IMG/VR virus record: IMGVR_UViG_3300006104_000052
Location: 1-28,762 of that record
Direction: 5' to 3' (one strand)
Origin: a virus
DNA: 28,762 bases
A program made the position numbers and the translations under genes. The notes under the pieces are model-generated. The model ran no database searches, was not told where the DNA came from, and was given only the letters and a program-made list of their open reading frames with translations. Below, one piece after another: positions 13,883 to 20,712 of this stretch (the stretch's first letter is position 1; each line of letters begins with the position of its first letter).

Positions 13883-15595
13883 TCACTTGAGCTGAGAAAA
13901 CAGCCCATTCTTCTCAAATTCGAGCTTTCCAACCATTCGATCGGCCATCGCATCCGGTTTATGAGTGATGACGAAAACGTTGGTGGCCGTCATCGTATTC
14001 AGGATCTTCAGAAGGCAATCCACACCATCGGAGTCCAGAGATGAATCGAAAGTCTCATCAAGGATCAGCAGATTGGTCGAATTGTGATTCTTGAGCTTGG
14101 CGATCTGACGCCACGTGAAAAGAATCGCCAAATTGATTCGGGACTTTTCTCCTTCCGAGAATGAAGCATACGAAAAGTCGTCTCGATGCCGAGAGCGAAT
14201 CGTTTCCTCAAACGATTCATTGAGAGTGAACGAAACAAAGAAGTCGAGGATCTGCAGGTACTGATTGATGCACTTGTTCATCAGAGGCACGTATTGCTTA
14301 ATGACTTTGGTCTTGATTCCGGTGTCACGGAGCATCTCCTGCGCAACGTCTTGATACGTCCTCTCTTCATTCAGATCTCCCTTTCGAACGATCAGAGCTT
14401 CCCGTTCCGAGCGAGAAGCCTCAAGCTCCTGAACGATCGGCGTCGTATCGGCCTTAATTGCCGATGATTTGATTTTGTTTCGAAGATCCTCGAGACGGCG
14501 TTCGAGTCCGCGAAGTGAAGCCAGTGTCGTCATCGAGGCGATGTGAACCTTTTTGAGACGCGACCATTCTTCCTGAGTGGTCATCAGAATCAGATGATGA
14601 TTCTCACGATGCTCGTCAAGGTGCTTCAGGCCATCGATCAGTTCCTGCAGTTTCTTCTTTCCAGCCTGAAGCTTCTCTTGACGAAACTCCTCGGCGATGT
14701 ACTGATCACAGGTCTGGCAGTGACGATTCTTCTCGTAGTAGTCGACTTCCTTTTGCTGACGATCTTGATTGTTGGAGATCTGAGAGCGAAAGCCGTCAAA
14801 GCGGCTCATCTTGATTCGAGCATTCTCGACTTCTTCGTCGACTCGCTTCTGATTAGCCTCATATTCATCATCGAGTTTTTTTAGTTCGGCCTTCTTCTCA
14901 TTGATCTGAGATTCCAGTGTCTGGCATTCGGATGCAAGCTCGAGCTTACTCTGAGCGTTCAGATCGTGGAGTTCATGAAGGTGCTTCTCCTGAAGCTTGA
15001 TTCGCTCATTGATCATCGTGATCTTCTCGGTCACGTCACGAATCTCTTCCTTCAATTTGGCCATTCGTTCCTTCAGGCCGTCGTTCATCTGCGAGAAGAT
15101 CGCAATGTCCAAAAGATCCTCGATCATATCTCGACGATCCCAGATCGGCATCTGCATGAACGGAACAAAGTTGCCAGCACCAAGGACAACGATCTGATCA
15201 AATGAACGTTTGTTCATCTTCAGAATGTTGTTCTCGAGAAGTTTCTGATAGTCGCGAGAGTGTGACTCCTGATTCAACATCTGACCATTCTTCCAGATCT
15301 CGAAGATCGAGGGCTTGTATCCACGAATGACACGATAGGTATCGGATCCGATCGAAAACTCAATCTGAACCTCGCAGTTCTTTCCATTCACGGAGTTGAT
15401 CAGCTGTGGATTCTTGATGTCGCGATGTGGCTTGCCAAACAGAGCGAAAGACAAAGCATCGATCATCGTCGACTTTCCAGCACCGTTGGTTCCCACGACC
15501 AGAGTCGTTGAATGTCGATTCAGCTGAATTCGAACCGGATTGTCTCCAGACGAAAGGAAGTTCTTGTACTGTAGTGATTGAAACGTGATGGCCAT
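13883..15595 (-). CDS. 46: recombination nuclease subunit gp46 (Rad50/SbcC-like)
   Basis: ATPase/coiled-coil subunit of the gp46-gp47 complex that resects DNA ends for recombination-dependent replication. The 570 residues carry Walker A GTNGAGKS (35-42) and a long coiled coil. A zinc-hook CxxC (C293, C296 in CQTCDQYI) lies mid-coil. The C-terminal half has the ABC signature 'SFSEGEKSRINLAI' and Walker B 'LLILDETFDSSLD', followed by the H-loop 'VFVITHK'. Length is close to T4 gp46 (560). The start at MAITFQSLQYKNFLSSG is 3 nt after the gp47 stop, so the two are co-translated from one operon. Confidence 0.97.
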   Translation of the reverse strand: MAITFQSLQYKNFLSSGDNPVRIQLNRHSTTLVVGTNGAGKSTMIDALSFALFGKPHRDIKNPQLINSVNGKNCEVQIEFSIGSDTYRVIRGYKPSIFEIWKNGQMLNQESHSRDYQKLLENNILKMNKRSFDQIVVLGAGNFVPFMQMPIWDRRDMIEDLLDIAIFSQMNDGLKERMAKLKEEIRDVTEKITMINERIKLQEKHLHELHDLNAQSKLELASECQTLESQINEKKAELKKLDDEYEANQKRVDEEVENARIKMSRFDGFRSQISNNQDRQQKEVDYYEKNRHCQTCDQYIAEEFRQEKLQAGKKKLQELIDGLKHLDEHRENHHLILMTTQEEWSRLKKVHIASMTTLASLRGLERRLEDLRNKIKSSAIKADTTPIVQELEASRSEREALIVRKGDLNEERTYQDVAQEMLRDTGIKTKVIKQYVPLMNKCINQYLQILDFFVSFTLNESFEETIRSRHRDDFSYASFSEGEKSRINLAILFTWRQIAKLKNHNSTNLLILDETFDSSLDSDGVDCLLKILNTMTATNVFVITHKPDAMADRMVGKLEFEKNGLFSQLK

Positions 15596-15598
15596 GAT

Positions 15599-16669
15599 CT
15601 ATTGAGTTTCTCCGGACTGTGCCTCAACGTAGAGCTCGCGAATCATGGACTTCATGCGTTCCTTGTCCAGATCGGTCTCCACGGAATCTATGTAGGTGTT
15701 CAGGAGCTTGGATGTATCCTCCAAGTCAATCGCATCATCTTCGACCTGAGTTCCAGCAAACTCATCGAAGGATTCAACGATCTTGGGTTGCTCCAGTGGT
15801 CCCATGTCCTGAATTCGCTGAATGAACTTCTCGAACTGTTTGATGTTGGATCGCTTGACGACCACGACCTTGACGAACTTGTCACGAACCATTTCCGTGT
15901 CCAGTGTTTCATTTGGATCAGACTTCGAGTCATCATAGATCAATCGACTGTACAAAGTCAGAGGATTTCTGATCTGTGAAAGCTCGCGAGTGGCCGTGTC
16001 GAGGACATGAAAATACTTAGGATCATTGCAGTCGGCCCAGGTTTGTTCCACCTGTGTACCCAAGTAGTAGATGTTGCCACGAGTCGACTTGGTGTGATAG
16101 TGACCAGAGAGGACCATCTCAAATCGCTTAAAAAGATCCGGATTCATGCCATGTGAGGCACCAGATTGACCTTTGGCCATCTCGAATCCAGCAAGCTCCA
16201 GATGTGACATTAGAATCGGAGCCGTGCACTTGGAAAGGAATTCGAGAAACTCATCACAATTGGATTCGGAGATCCATGGAAGGAAAGCAATGGGAAGGCC
16301 GTCAAATTCTTGAATTGTCGGCTTCTCGATGATCTTCACGTTCTCGATGTAATAGCCAAACATCTCACGAAGGGAGGATACGGCATTCGAGTTCTTGTAG
16401 TAAACATCATGATTGCCTGGAATGATCGTCATCGTCATTCCTCGCTCGGTCAATGGTTCAAGAAAACTCTTACGTGCATTATGCAAAGCCCGTATATTGA
16501 TGCCACGGCGATTGTCGAAGTAGTCACCCAGATGAATCACGTGCTTGATTCCATGCCGATCACAGAATGGAAAGAATACTTTCGAAAAGAATTGATTCAG
16601 ATGATCCATGTACGGCTCAGAGCCGTTACGCAGATCGACGTGAGTGTCATTGATGATGGCGATTCGCAT
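15599..16669 (-). CDS. 47: recombination nuclease subunit gp47 (Mre11/SbcD-like)
   Basis: Metallophosphoesterase subunit of the gp46-gp47 complex (356 aa; T4 gp47 is 339). Metal-binding motifs are visible: DTHVD near the N-terminus, HLGDYFDNR, PGNHDVYYKN, SHLELAGF and SGHYHTKS. The C-terminus 'IRELYVEAQSGETQ' parallels T4 'QLYVEATQ'. I chose ATG 16669 (MRIAIINDTH): family similarity starts there, and an upstream frame extension begins with TTG and overlaps the gp55 end. It lies 10 nt after the gp55 stop and directly upstream of gp46. Confidence 0.96.
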   Translation of the reverse strand: MRIAIINDTHVDLRNGSEPYMDHLNQFFSKVFFPFCDRHGIKHVIHLGDYFDNRRGINIRALHNARKSFLEPLTERGMTMTIIPGNHDVYYKNSNAVSSLREMFGYYIENVKIIEKPTIQEFDGLPIAFLPWISESNCDEFLEFLSKCTAPILMSHLELAGFEMAKGQSGASHGMNPDLFKRFEMVLSGHYHTKSTRGNIYYLGTQVEQTWADCNDPKYFHVLDTATRELSQIRNPLTLYSRLIYDDSKSDPNETLDTEMVRDKFVKVVVVKRSNIKQFEKFIQRIQDMGPLEQPKIVESFDEFAGTQVEDDAIDLEDTSKLLNTYIDSVETDLDKERMKSMIRELYVEAQSGETQ

Positions 16670-16679
16670 GATCTCAAAC

Positions 16680-17300
16680 TTAATGTTTTGCAAGAAACAT
16701 TTCGAGGGAGGACTTATCTTTCACGGCTTTCTTCTTGGCATTCTTCACCTTCTTGCTAAAGTCCTTGATTACCTTGTCACGAACATGTATCTGTTCGGCT
16801 CTATTGCGAATCCTTTCCACGATGCCTTCGCCGACCGCAGGACTTCCAGAGTCTCCATCACCCCAGTCGGCAAAGTTCTCGATTCCTGCATGTTCCATGT
16901 AGAGAGCCTTGATGTCCTGAACTCGCTTCTCCTTCTGAATGCGACGAATGAAAGCAAAGTAGCAGATCTGTGTGAAGTAGGCAAAAGCGTTGGGTAAGCC
17001 GGTACGAGTTCCGATGCTGACGTCGAAGTTGTTGATCGCACGAATACAGTTCTCGACCGCATCCATGACCATGTCTTCACGGTACGTGTATCGAATGAAA
17101 TTGGGTTTATGTGAGAGCCCCTCGGAGATCTTCAGTAAGCACGATCCGATGTATTCCGTGATCGTAGGTTCCGGCTTACCGGCCTTCTTGGCTTTTGTGA
17201 CCGACACGACGTAATCGACCACGGCCTTGGAAAACTCCGCGTTGTTGACGTAATGTGGTTTCTCTGAAGGCTTAAGCTTTCGAGGTGCGATATCGTTCAT
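16680..17300 (-). CDS. 55: late-transcription sigma factor gp55
   Basis: Diverged sigma factor that directs host RNA polymerase to the TATAAATA late promoters, acting with the gp45 clamp and gp33. The 206-residue product keeps T4 gp55 landmarks: 'PHYVNNAEFSKAVVDY', 'IAEGLS'-like 'KISEGLSHKPNFIRYTYREDMVMDAVENCIRAINNFD' (sigma region 2) and 'PNAFAYFTQICYFAFIRRIQKEKR'. Its C-terminus ends 'KSSLEMFLAKH', like the T4 gp45-binding tail 'SPSLDFLYEANDE'. The T4-type late octamers in this window are its expected targets. It heads the gp55-gp47-gp46 run and has its own extended -10 promoter. Confidence 0.95.
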   Translation of the reverse strand: MNDIAPRKLKPSEKPHYVNNAEFSKAVVDYVVSVTKAKKAGKPEPTITEYIGSCLLKISEGLSHKPNFIRYTYREDMVMDAVENCIRAINNFDVSIGTRTGLPNAFAYFTQICYFAFIRRIQKEKRVQDIKALYMEHAGIENFADWGDGDSGSPAVGEGIVERIRNRAEQIHVRDKVIKDFSKKVKNAKKKAVKDKSSLEMFLAKH

Positions 17301-17312
17301 GTGAGATAATGT

Positions 17313-17340
17313 ATCATACCACTTTCATAAGTACACAAAA
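17313..17340 (-). promoter_or_regulatory. extended -10 promoter for gp55
   Basis: TATGAT at 17313-17318 is preceded by TGG (extended -10), with a weak TTTTGT -35 at 17335-17340 and a 16-nt spacer. It lies 12 nt upstream of the gp55 ATG. Confidence 0.5.
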
Positions 17341-17343
17341 CTT

Positions 17344-17417
17344 TTACAATCAGCCATTGTAACTTAGAGTGACTCCGTCGTAACTATGTTGTGTACACAC
17401 CAGTGTGGTACATGTAC
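17344..17417. promoter_or_regulatory. cluster of palindromes upstream of gp55
   Basis: The 180-nt gap between the Sm-like gene stop and gp55 holds TTACAAT-N5-ATTGTAA (17344-17362), GTGTACAC (17391-17398), CACACCAGTGTG (17396-17407) and GTACATGTAC (17408-17417). The density suggests operators controlling late-sigma expression; no regulator is identified. The rest of the gap (17418-17480) shows nothing I can name. Confidence 0.4.
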
Positions 17418-17480
17418 AATTGATCCAGACCTCAGCAGCAGTCAGGGAATAATCAAGGCAAGCTGGAACAGACTAAGGCT

Positions 17481-17918
17481 TCAGTTGAGATCAAATCTCT
17501 TCTGCTTGTTTAACTGATGCTTGAGCGAGGGACTGAGCGAAGGCATCTGTTGATTATTCGTGGAAGAGGAATCCTTGATGGCCTCCTGAAGCTCAGAGGG
17601 ACTCAGATACTTCTGCAGATGAGTAAGAAGAAAGTACCGTGAGTAAGCGAACTTCTGATCAAATGTAGAATCAGACTCCGCAATGATGGAATCCAGATTG
17701 ACCTTAATCTGAGTTTGACTTCCAGGAATCCAGGGAACATACACGGTCTTCAGGCTCGATTCTACGACCATCTGACAGATCTGCAATGGTCTATGGAGTA
17801 TCACGTACGACTCAACCGAGTCTCGATGATTCTCCTCGGCCAGAATGACGGATCCATCGATCATGCGATAGACCTGAACGTTCAGGGAATCGATGTACTG
17901 CTTAAGGTCCGCGGTCAT
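17481..17918 (-). CDS. small conserved phage protein, possibly Sm-like
   Basis: A 145-residue protein in the slot between uvsW and gene 55, where many marine T4-like phages have a small conserved ORF. Residues ~12-75 (NVQVYRMIDGSVILAEENHRDSVESYVILHRPLQICQMV...VYVPWIPGSQTQIKVNLDSIIAES) have the strand spacing of a compact Sm-like barrel: 'mdGs.I.ae', 'Y.i..P', 'VPW.P' and 'I.v..d.I'. The Ser/Gln-rich C-terminus ends 'KHQLNKQKRFDLN'. An RNA-binding role is possible by analogy with Hfq-like phage proteins, but this is inference. The start codon lies near a CATAAATA octamer that overlaps the uvsW stop. Confidence 0.55.
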   Translation of the reverse strand: MTADLKQYIDSLNVQVYRMIDGSVILAEENHRDSVESYVILHRPLQICQMVVESSLKTVYVPWIPGSQTQIKVNLDSIIAESDSTFDQKFAYSRYFLLTHLQKYLSPSELQEAIKDSSSTNNQQMPSLSPSLKHQLNKQKRFDLN

Positions 17919-17923
17919 GAAAG

Positions 17924-17931
17924 TATTTATG
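17924..17931 (-). promoter_or_regulatory. late-promoter-like octamer CATAAATA before the Sm-like gene
   Basis: One mismatch from TATAAATA; it overlaps the stop codon of the UvsW C-terminal fragment and lies 5 nt upstream of the Sm-like gene ATG. It is suggestive only. Confidence 0.3.
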
Positions 17932-18847
17932 AGATCGGCACTTCATGCACCTCAAAGTCAAATTTCTCTTTCGTATAGATCTTGGCGCGCTCGATGCCGT
18001 GAGTCAGCGTGTAGTTCTTCTGGCCCTTTCTCGAGAGATCGTCGGCGATGTCGTATACGGTCGTTGAACGTTCATCCTTGGTCTTTCTGAGACCACGGCC
18101 GATCGACTGAAGGACTCGCACCTGTGACTTGGTCGGAGAAGCAAAGACGATGTTGTGCAAATTCTTGATGTTGATTCCGGTCGAGAATGTACCAAACGAG
18201 GCGATGATGACGGAGCCTTCCTCCTTCTCCACCAGGCCGCGGATCCGTTCACGCTCGTCGGCATCTACCTCTCCGGAGACGAAGTAGACTTTTCGCTTGG
18301 TGTCCTTCAGCTTCTTCTTGACGGCCTCGAAGAGAGGCTCTCCATGCTTCTCGACAAACTGATACAGAATCAGACTATTGCCCTTGAGATCCGCGACCAG
18401 GTTCGTGATGAAGCGATTGCGTGGCTCATATGACGTCAGAAAGTCGAGCTCGTCCTGATAATCGAGGGAATCGTGCTCCTTGCGAATTGCCTCGGGATAC
18501 TTCAGCACGAGCATGTGAATCTTCAACTGAGCCAGAACATCCGCGTCGATGAGCTCATGTGTTGTCGTCACCTGATAGGTCGGACCGAAGCATCCTTCGA
18601 GCACCAGCTTATTGACCTTGGCATCCTCACCTCCCGGAAGCGTACCGGTCGTTCCGATGCGGAACCAAGCGTTCTTGAGCCAGCTCATGATCTTGGTCAG
18701 TGAAACGGCCTTGAACAGATGTGCCTCATCGCCAAAGACACCACCGAACTGCTCGAACCACTTGGGCCCCATGGTAACGGCCGACTGCCAGGTCGTGATG
18801 ATCACCGGTGGATCTACTTCTACTTTTTCAATCTTTCGAATTTTCAT
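17927..18847 (-). CDS. uvsW: UvsW helicase, C-terminal fragment
   Basis: Second part (306 aa) of the UvsW superfamily 2 helicase, which unwinds branched DNA and R-loops and helps the switch to recombination-dependent replication. It begins MKIRKIEKVEV, then rejoins UvsW at DPPVIITTWQSAV (motif Ib region). Motif II is GDEAH (39-43) and motif III 'IGTTGTL'; the second RecA domain follows with 'VYFVSGEVD', 'SFGTFSTGINIKNLHNIV' (V) and 'QSIGRGLRK' (VI). Walker A is missing because it lies on the upstream ORF, so this half cannot hydrolyse ATP alone. It is in frame with the N-terminal fragment, 63 nt after its stop, with two further stops (TGA, TAG) between. TTAGGTAGAG upstream of the ATG is a usable Shine-Dalgarno, suggesting independent translation. 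Confidence 0.93.
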   Translation of the reverse strand: MKIRKIEKVEVDPPVIITTWQSAVTMGPKWFEQFGGVFGDEAHLFKAVSLTKIMSWLKNAWFRIGTTGTLPGGEDAKVNKLVLEGCFGPTYQVTTTHELIDADVLAQLKIHMLVLKYPEAIRKEHDSLDYQDELDFLTSYEPRNRFITNLVADLKGNSLILYQFVEKHGEPLFEAVKKKLKDTKRKVYFVSGEVDADERERIRGLVEKEEGSVIIASFGTFSTGINIKNLHNIVFASPTKSQVRVLQSIGRGLRKTKDERSTTVYDIADDLSRKGQKNYTLTHGIERAKIYTKEKFDFEVHEVPIS

Positions 18848-19033
18848 AGAATACTCTACCTAATTTCCAGATCGAAACATCAATTGTTTCAGGTTTCATA
18901 AGTTTTGAAATTATATCAAATCATCTTTTAACGTAAGGTCTTTCGCTTTCTTCTCACCAAAACGTGTTGATACTATATCATTCGGTGATAGTATTCTAAT
19001 TGAACCATCTTCCAAAAAAACCTTTACTTTTTC
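18815..19033 (-). other. HINT/intein-like remnant at the uvsW break
   Basis: The last ~40 residues of the N-terminal UvsW ORF (EKVKVFLEDGSIRILSPNDI, then VSTRFGEKKAKDLTLKDDLI) are not UvsW-like. They resemble intein block B ('V.LEDG..I..TPDH...T..G...A.DL..GD.I'), with the usual TxxH reading SPND. The first 11 residues of the C-terminal ORF (MKIRKIEKVEV) resemble the start of a split C-intein (as in gp41-1, MMLKKILKIEEL). Block A (N-terminal Cys) and the terminal HN are absent, so splicing is not expected. Both sides carry the 9-nt direct repeat GAAAAAGTA. The stretch is AT-rich (30% GC at 18961-19020). Confidence 0.5.
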
Positions 19034-19669
19034 TTTTTTAGGATCTTTATCTTCTCCACCCATCAAAATGCTTATTGAAGAGTCAGCGTCGAAAGATGCA
19101 TCTTCAGATGAATAATTTGAAAAATCATTTTGCATTTGAAGAACTAAACTTCGGGTAGGAACGATGACGATTGCCTTCTTCGAAGAACCTTTGAGATGAT
19201 TCAGATACCATCGTAGAAGCTGATAGATGATCAGAGACTTACCAGAACCGGTCGGGGAAACCAGAAGGATCTTCTGAAGCTTGATCGCACGATCTATGGC
19301 ATCTTTCTGGTAATCCCTTAGCTCGAGCGGCTTATCGTCCGCCCCGGTGGCCGCATAAAGGCCTTCAGACGCTTCGGATTCAGCTTCTGAGAGGTCGGGA
19401 AGCCACAGCCCTGGTGCCAGTTCAAGTTCGTGTTTCCGTGAGTCCGCGTACTTCTGAAGGTGATGGAGCAGACCGGCCGGAAGAGTCTGATTACGAAGAT
19501 TGAACAAATGTATACGCCCATCCCATTGCCGACGCTTGAAGGCCGGAGAGAACTGATATCCGGCCGCAAAGAACGAGAAGAACTCAGATAGCTCCTGAAG
19601 GACTCCGGAATCCTCACAGGTCACGCGAAGGTGTGCCTGATCGATCGAATTGACGTGTATGATGGCCAT
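18911..19669 (-). CDS. uvsW: UvsW helicase, N-terminal fragment
   Basis: First part (252 aa) of the UvsW helicase. Residues 1-110 are the UvsW N-terminal DNA-binding region ('SPAFKRRQWDGRIHLFNLRNQTLPAGLL'). Then come the Q-like motif 'LELRDYQKDAIDRAI' (115-129), Walker A PTGSGKS (139-145) and motif Ia 'AIVIVPTRSLVLQMQNDF'. After 'SISILMGGEDKDPKK' the expected helicase sequence stops and an intein-like tail of ~40 residues runs to TAA at 18911. The sequence from about residue 175 onward is AT-rich, unlike the first part, as if exchanged with foreign DNA. The other helicase motifs are on the next ORF (17927-18847). A functional enzyme would need the two chains to assemble, with Walker A and DEAH of one RecA domain on different polypeptides. 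Confidence 0.92.
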   Translation of the reverse strand: MAIIHVNSIDQAHLRVTCEDSGVLQELSEFFSFFAAGYQFSPAFKRRQWDGRIHLFNLRNQTLPAGLLHHLQKYADSRKHELELAPGLWLPDLSEAESEASEGLYAATGADDKPLELRDYQKDAIDRAIKLQKILLVSPTGSGKSLIIYQLLRWYLNHLKGSSKKAIVIVPTRSLVLQMQNDFSNYSSEDASFDADSSISILMGGEDKDPKKEKVKVFLEDGSIRILSPNDIVSTRFGEKKAKDLTLKDDLI

Positions 19670-19673
19670 GTAG

Positions 19674-19681
19674 TATTTATT
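19674..19681 (-). promoter_or_regulatory. late-promoter-like octamer AATAAATA before uvsW
   Basis: One mismatch from TATAAATA, overlapping the uvsY stop codon and 4 nt upstream of the uvsW ATG. Confidence 0.3.
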
Positions 19682-20129
19682 AGCACCCGGCCGTAAACTT
19701 TCGAAAGTCCAGAACGTTCTTGATGTGCTGATGCCTCCAGCGAAGTGTATCGAGAATCTCCGTCAGAACGTCCACGCCGGTCTGAAAGTATGTTTTCTTG
19801 TCGAGCGCCACACGTAAATCCGAATCCGCGTCGACGTAGGTTTCCAGATCCGAGCGAAGAGGCTTCGAGGCACCTTTGAATGGATCGTACGGCCACTTGC
19901 GCTCGTCCATCTCCTCCTGTGTCATCTTGCCGGTGTAGTATAGCCACTTGGCATGACGAAGCTCGGACAGCTTGGATTCTGTGGTACGAAGCTTGAGCTT
20001 AAACTCCGTGAGGTATGCCAGGTACTTGGCATGAATCTTGGCGAACTTGAGGGTCGAGTCGTCCAATGCCAGAGAGTCAAGTTGACAATCGGATTCCCAT
20101 TCCTTGATGATGTCTTCAACGGTAATCAT
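19680..20129 (-). CDS. uvsY: UvsY recombination mediator
   Basis: Mediator that loads UvsX recombinase onto gp32-coated single-stranded DNA. The 149-residue product (T4: 137) has the family layout: N-terminal 'MITVEDIIKEWESDCQLDSLALDDSTLKFAKIHAKYL', a central 'KLSELRHAKWLYYTGKMTQEEMDER' (T4: KARLDYYSGRGDGDEFSMDRY), and the C-terminal helix 'WRHQHIKNVLDFRKFTAGC' (T4: RGFAIKHIQDMRAFEAGK). It is followed directly by uvsW, as in T4-like phages generally. A perfect late octamer sits 15 nt upstream of the ATG; the gene has no clear Shine-Dalgarno. Confidence 0.94.
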   Translation of the reverse strand: MITVEDIIKEWESDCQLDSLALDDSTLKFAKIHAKYLAYLTEFKLKLRTTESKLSELRHAKWLYYTGKMTQEEMDERKWPYDPFKGASKPLRSDLETYVDADSDLRVALDKKTYFQTGVDVLTEILDTLRWRHQHIKNVLDFRKFTAGC

Positions 20130-20144
20130 AATGTAATCTGAAAT

Positions 20145-20152
20145 TATTTATA
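20145..20152 (-). promoter_or_regulatory. T4-type late promoter for uvsY
   Basis: A perfect TATAAATA on the minus strand, 15 nt upstream of the uvsY ATG, in the gap after the tail-tube-like gene. Confidence 0.7.
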
Positions 20153-20165
20153 CCTGTACAGGGTG

Positions 20166-20636
20166 CTACACGAGCACATTGAAGTAGTTGAATCGCAGAG
20201 TCAGATCACAGGGCAGATATTGAATCGTCTGTGCCTGTGTGTCAAACTGAAGCTCACCGATCGTGGTCGGAAAGGCGTCATGAAACTGAAACTGGCGATT
20301 TATCGTATTCTTCGAAGAAAGAACCGACAGAATCACATCCGTACGAAGAGGCTGACCAGATGTGGTCGCATTTGTTTGAAGCCAATTGAGCGCTTCCACA
20401 TAATTGCTCATGTTCTCATCGACCATGAACTTTACACGAAGAGTCTCATATGTGATTGTTTCTCCAGGAAAATAAGCCGATTGATTGTGATAGTTTTCCT
20501 TGACTTCTCCCATGCTCAATGAAGGAATATTCACGGATGTGCAAAAATACTCAATGTTTGTAAATTTGGGATTCTGAATTGTCAGCTTAAAGTTAACCTG
20601 CTGCAGGAAATTCAGATTGGTCGTCAGCGAATTCAT
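20166..20636 (-). CDS. tail-tube-fold-like virion protein (gp19/gp54-related; possible gp3 slot)
   Basis: A 156-residue protein. 'QVNFKLTIQNPKFTNIEYFCTSVNIPSLSMGEV', 'YFPGETITYETLRVKFMVDENMSNYVEALNWLQ' and the C-terminal 'LPCDLTLRFNYFNVLV' resemble the tail-tube fold shared by T4 gp19, gp48 and gp54. For example, T4 gp54 has 'LDPLVISFRMDSEACNYRAMQDWV' at the matching place. It is therefore probably a tail-tube initiator, junction or completion protein. In marine T4-like phages the gene between gp23 and uvsY is often annotated gp3 (tail completion); I cannot confirm that identity from sequence alone. It lies after the gp23 terminator with a CATAAATA octamer 7 nt upstream, so it is probably expressed late. 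Confidence 0.65.
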   Translation of the reverse strand: MNSLTTNLNFLQQVNFKLTIQNPKFTNIEYFCTSVNIPSLSMGEVKENYHNQSAYFPGETITYETLRVKFMVDENMSNYVEALNWLQTNATTSGQPLRTDVILSVLSSKNTINRQFQFHDAFPTTIGELQFDTQAQTIQYLPCDLTLRFNYFNVLV

Positions 20637-20643
20637 TGATGTT

Positions 20644-20651
20644 TATTTATG
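20644..20651 (-). promoter_or_regulatory. late-promoter-like octamer CATAAATA
   Basis: One mismatch from TATAAATA, immediately downstream of the gp23 terminator and 7 nt upstream of the tail-tube-like gene ATG. Its position between a terminator and a start codon supports a real promoter. Confidence 0.5.
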
Positions 20652-20653
20652 GA

Positions 20654-20690
20654 CAAGAAAAAACCGCAGTCCCCTTTCGAGGACTGCGGT
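20654..20690 (-). terminator. rho-independent terminator after gp23
   Basis: A perfect 10-bp stem, ACCGCAGTCC (20663-20672) with GGACTGCGGT (20681-20690), and an 8-nt loop. On the minus strand it is followed by TTTTTTC. This is a textbook terminator ending the major capsid transcript. Confidence 0.92.
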
Positions 20691-20712
20691 CATGATAGCG
20701 AAGCTAATCAGC

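Noticed and set aside
16670-16693. Longer gp47 N-terminus (MQNIKFEI...)
   Set aside because: The first codon is TTG, the extension overlaps the end of gp55, and family similarity begins at MRIAIINDTH (16669).
18848-18910. Group I intron, or programmed frameshift or readthrough, joining the UvsW halves
   Set aside because: The spacer is only 63 nt, far too short for a group I intron. The halves share a frame, so no frameshift is needed, and three stops (TAA, TGA, TAG) make readthrough unlikely.
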